A stretch of 7,470 nucleotides of DNA from positions 1-7,470 of the forward strand of contig CAJARE010000216.1 in the NCBI GenBank assembly GCA_903944255.1, written 5' to 3'. Source of the DNA: an uncultured beta proteobacterium. GTDB lineage: Bacteria > Pseudomonadota > Gammaproteobacteria > Burkholderiales > Burkholderiaceae. The notes beneath the pieces were generated by a model. It was not told the origin of the DNA, did no database searches, and saw only the letters and a list, made by a program, of their open reading frames with translations. Positions 5,450 to 7,470 of this stretch are shown one piece after another. The translations under genes were made by a program, and so were the position numbers. How positions within the stretch are numbered: the first letter of the stretch is position 1; every line of letters starts with the position of its first letter.

Positions 5450-5635
5450 GTGATTGTGACAGTTGTAGCCGCTTTTTTATGGATCACAATTAATGCCCCT
5501 TAGTTCTCATTGTTGGGGGTCATCACTTGTCTAAAGTAGTCGGAACTACTTCAAAATGAGTTTTTTAGGGAGGGGGTGTTTTAAGGATGACGGCTGAAAA
5601 GACAGCAAGCCCAGTATCAAGCGCTAAATAAGCTC

Positions 5636-5660
5636 AAATACTGATATAAATCAGTTATTT
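5636..5660 (-). terminator. Weak hairpin downstream of the 62-aa gene
   Basis: AAATA-CTGAT (5636-5645), loop ATAA (5646-5649) and ATCAG-T-TATTT (5650-5660) form a 10-bp stem with one bulged T. It starts 19 nt after the stop of the 62-aa gene on the minus strand. The stem is AT-rich and the T-run after it is only three bases, so it may serve as a weak terminator or mRNA 3'-end protector. Confidence 0.35.
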
Positions 5661-5678
5661 AAGAGGGCTATTGAAAGT

Positions 5679-5867
5679 TTATTCTGGATGGAAGTTGTTA
5701 CTGGCCATGAAGCTAATGGTACGTTCAAAGCCTAAAATGCGAATGTAACGCCAAGCAATATCGCGGTATTTACTGTCCAAATAGCCAATAGCTACCTCAG
5801 GATCTACCTGCTTTGATAGATCGATTTGCTGAATTGCCCGGGCCCAACGCTTTAATCTTGTTGACAT
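5679..5867 (-). CDS. 62-aa protein of unknown function
   Basis: I do not recognise a family. The protein starts with a basic segment (MSTRLKRWARAI), then a short Asp/Pro turn (QVDPEVAIGYLD). A Tyr/Arg/Trp-rich probable helix follows (KYRDIAWRYIRILGFERT), then a short tail FMASNNFHPE. It has no signal peptide or membrane helix, so it is probably cytoplasmic. The ATG at 5867 is chosen because a full Shine-Dalgarno, GGAGGTGA, ends 5 nt before it; in-frame ATGs at 5888 and 5882 lie at or before that site. It lies 84 nt after the FAD dehydrogenase stop, so it may be cotranscribed with it or have its own promoter (weak TTGTAA/TAATTC pair with 17-nt spacing in that gap). The strong ribosome site argues that this is a real, well-translated gene. 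Confidence 0.75.
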   Translation of the reverse strand: MSTRLKRWARAIQQIDLSKQVDPEVAIGYLDSKYRDIAWRYIRILGFERTISFMASNNFHPE

Positions 5868-5872
5868 ATTTG

Positions 5873-5880
5873 TCACCTCC
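5873..5880 (-). promoter_or_regulatory. Strong ribosome binding site of the 62-aa gene
   Basis: On the minus strand GGAGGTGA is an 8-nt match to the 16S anti-Shine-Dalgarno and lies 5 nt before ATG 5867. It is the best ribosome site in the window and decides the start of this gene. Confidence 0.85.
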
Positions 5881-5951
5881 ATGGACATACAACGCCGCTG
5901 AATTAGGCTGAGATGACAAGAATTACAAAAAATCTATAAATAATTGCTGAT

Positions 5952-7376
5952 TCACCTTGAAATAGGGAGGACTTTGTGGGGATTAAGGATATTTTGAGGG
6001 TCTAGAGCCTTTTTGATGCTTTTCATTAGCTCATGGGCTACCTCTCCTTTATGGGCCCTTAATTCATCAAGCTTAAGCTGTCCAATCCCATGCTCTGCTG
6101 AAATTGACCCATTACAGCGCTCTACCTGGCTATAAATGAGCTCATGAACTGGCTTCTCATTAGCGGCATTAAAAGCTTTGAAATCCTCGCCCTCTGGAGG
6201 GGCAACGTTGTAATGGAGATTGCCATCCCCTAAATGACCAAAATTGATAATTCTGACTCCTGGGTACTTTGCTTTGATCAGGGCGTCGGTTTCGCTAATA
6301 AAGCGATCAAGCGAAGAAAGTGGGATAGTAATGTCATGTTTTAAATTAGCACCTTCTTGAGCTTGAGCTAGGGTGATGTGCTCGCGCATATGCCAAAAGC
6401 TATTGGCTTGACTGAGATTGCTTGCAATGACTGCATCAGAAATGAGCTCAGACTCAAGTGCTTCCTCCAATACAGATTCTAGAAGCTGTTTAACATGGTC
6501 CTCACTTTCATGATCAGAAAGCTCGATCAAAATCGTAAAAGGAGGGTTTCCTTTTAATGGGTTAGCCATCTGTGGAAAATGTTTGTCGATGAGAGCTAAT
6601 GATTCTTTAGTCATCATTTCAAATCCAGTGAGTAGTGAAGCAGCCCGCTGTTGAAATAAGTTCAATAAATTAATCGTCGAACCAATATTTTGGGTAGCGA
6701 CTAGAGTCGTCCATTGAGAAATCGGCAAAGGATACAACCTCATTACAGCGGCAGTAATAATTCCCAGGGTTCCTTCGGAGCCAACATATAAGTCTCGAAG
6801 GTCATAACCAGTATTGTCTTTGCGCAGACCCTTCATACCATTCCATATTTCCCCATTGGCTGTAACGACCTCCAAGCCAAGACATAAGTCACGGGTACTT
6901 CCATAACGTAGCACGTTCGTGCCACCTGCATTGGTTGCCAGATTGCCCCCAATCATGCAACTGCCTTCAGCGCCAAGACTAAGGGGAAATAAGAAGCCTT
7001 GATCAGCAGCTTTTTCCTGAATGGTTTGTAAAATACATCCGGCCTCTACACTGATTGTTTGATTAGCTACGTCGACTTCACGTATCTGATTCATGCGCCT
7101 TAAATTAAGGATGACTTGCTGACCACTCTGATCAGGCGTAGCGCCTCCACATAAACCAGTATTCCCTCCTTGAGGCACGATAGCGGTTTTGGTATTGGCA
7201 CAGAGCTTTACTATGGCAGCAACCTCTGCAGTGGTTGAGGGTAGCAGGACGGCTATGGCCTTACCTGTAAAGCGATTACGCCAGTCAGTAAGATAGGGGG
7301 CCTTATCTGTATCTTCTGTCAGAACGTATTTTGAATCTAAAATAGTACCTATTTGAATGAGAAAGTCCTGATTCAT
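5952..7376 (-). CDS. FAD-linked D-2-hydroxyacid dehydrogenase (D-2-hydroxyglutarate or D-lactate type)
   Basis: A 474-aa VAO/PCMH-family flavoprotein of full length. The FAD-binding domain (about 35-215) has PQGGNTGLCGGATP (68-81), where the pyrophosphate binds. It also has GAEGSCMIGGNLATNAGG (135-152) and YDLRDLYVGSEGTLGIIT (191-208). The C-terminal oxidase domain (about 220-470) has FWHMRE with R331, LKHDITIP (345-352), FGHLGDGNLHYN (379-390) and SAEHGIG (426-432). H381, H388 and E428 match the metal ligands, and H429 the catalytic His, described for bacterial D-2-hydroxyglutarate dehydrogenases. These enzymes oxidise D-2-hydroxyglutarate, or D-lactate or D-malate, and pass electrons to a quinone or ETF. 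No partner subunits (GlcE or GlcF type) are next to it, which favours the single-chain D2HGDH group over glycolate oxidase. AGGGG lies 6 nt before the ATG. Its start overlaps the stop of the upstream membrane protein gene (ATGA), so the two are translationally coupled. Confidence 0.92.
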   Translation of the reverse strand: MNQDFLIQIGTILDSKYVLTEDTDKAPYLTDWRNRFTGKAIAVLLPSTTAEVAAIVKLCANTKTAIVPQGGNTGLCGGATPDQSGQQVILNLRRMNQIREVDVANQTISVEAGCILQTIQEKAADQGFLFPLSLGAEGSCMIGGNLATNAGGTNVLRYGSTRDLCLGLEVVTANGEIWNGMKGLRKDNTGYDLRDLYVGSEGTLGIITAAVMRLYPLPISQWTTLVATQNIGSTINLLNLFQQRAASLLTGFEMMTKESLALIDKHFPQMANPLKGNPPFTILIELSDHESEDHVKQLLESVLEEALESELISDAVIASNLSQANSFWHMREHITLAQAQEGANLKHDITIPLSSLDRFISETDALIKAKYPGVRIINFGHLGDGNLHYNVAPPEGEDFKAFNAANEKPVHELIYSQVERCNGSISAEHGIGQLKLDELRAHKGEVAHELMKSIKKALDPQNILNPHKVLPISR

Positions 7377-7470
7377 TTTTGCCCCTGTAATTTCTTTTTA
7401 GCTTTTGCCTCTTGTTTAATAGGCTTGAGGTACATCAACAAAGCAATAAACCCAGTTGTTGCCAGGATAG
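7373..7470 (-). CDS. Membrane protein, C-terminal 31 residues (runs off the window)
   Basis: The frame enters from the right edge and ends in TGA at 7375-7373, overlapping the dehydrogenase start by 4 nt. The visible part is a hydrophobic segment (ILATTGFIALLMYLKP) followed by a lysine-rich tail (KQEAKAKKKLQGQK). That is typical of the last transmembrane helix and cytoplasmic tail of an inner-membrane protein such as a transporter. The family cannot be named from so little. The overlap predicts cotranscription and coupled translation with the dehydrogenase. Confidence 0.7.
   Translation of the reverse strand, partial: ILATTGFIALLMYLKPIKQEAKAKKKLQGQK

Larger units (their letters stand above)
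5375..5678. other. Intergenic spacer between the 62-aa gene and the lysine-rich gene
   Basis: This 304-bp spacer holds no recognised gene. It contains the candidate promoter at 5421-5449 and an inverted repeat ATTGTGA/TCACAAT (5453-5459 and 5484-5490). A perfect 7-bp hairpin AAGTAGT-CGGA-ACTACTT lies at 5534-5551, with six Ts at 5561-5566 on the plus strand. There is also a G-rich tract at 5567-5576 and a 14-codon plus-strand frame at 5587-5631. The hairpin and T-run look like a plus-strand terminator, but no plus-strand gene ends nearby. Confidence 0.5.

Noticed and set aside
5453..5490. ATTGTGA/TCACAAT inverted repeat as a CRP-type operator
   Set aside because: CRP-like sites need about 6 nt between TGTGA and TCACA; here the arms are 24 nt apart.
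5868..5888. ATG at 5888 or 5882 as start of the 62-aa protein
   Set aside because: The perfect GGAGGTGA site lies at or after these codons and is correctly spaced only for ATG 5867.

Overview
The window looks like chromosomal DNA of a free-living Gram-negative bacterium. The evidence is lipoprotein and Sec-type signal peptides, clear Shine-Dalgarno sites and compact operons. The moderately AT-rich composition and protein styles (a CIA30 protein, DUF3313 lipoprotein, class I PPK2, lysine-rich KKxxx tail protein and GlcD-like oxidase) fit a small-genome freshwater betaproteobacterium such as Polynucleobacter (Burkholderiaceae). That placement is inference from protein style, not from a marker gene. 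No rRNA, tRNA, insertion sequence, phage gene or CRISPR array was seen.

Left part (1-2142): the N-terminal part of a CIA30-family protein (minus strand, cut by the window edge), then a cytoplasmic class I SAM methyltransferase (minus, 391-1032). Divergent from the latter is a second methyltransferase-fold protein (plus, 1300-2142) that carries an apparent Sec signal peptide. The divergent spacer holds a compact set of CATG palindromes. A hairpin plus T-run follows 2142.

Middle (2143-4310): a 322-bp spacer, then a tight plus-strand run of three genes with 5- and 23-nt gaps. They are a DUF3313-type outer-membrane lipoprotein, a small exported EF-hand protein, and an alpha/beta hydrolase in which every published catalytic and halide-pocket residue of fluoroacetate dehalogenases can be matched.

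Right part (4318-7470): all minus strand. In transcription order it holds the C-terminus of a membrane protein, then a D-2-hydroxyglutarate/D-lactate-type FAD dehydrogenase whose start overlaps that gene's stop by 4 nt. A 62-aa protein of unknown function with an excellent Shine-Dalgarno follows. Last is a two-gene unit of an 88-aa lysine-rich histone-H1-like protein and a class I polyphosphate kinase 2, 7 nt apart and preceded by a plausible sigma-70 promoter. The ppk2 gene converges on the dehalogenase gene with 7 nt between stop codons.

The most interesting points are the pairing of a Lys-Lys-repeat protein with a polyphosphate kinase, the exported methyltransferase, the complete dehalogenase active site, and a possible twin-arginine leader on the CIA30 protein. 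None is an evidently novel multi-gene system; they are testable hypotheses about otherwise ordinary chromosomal genes.
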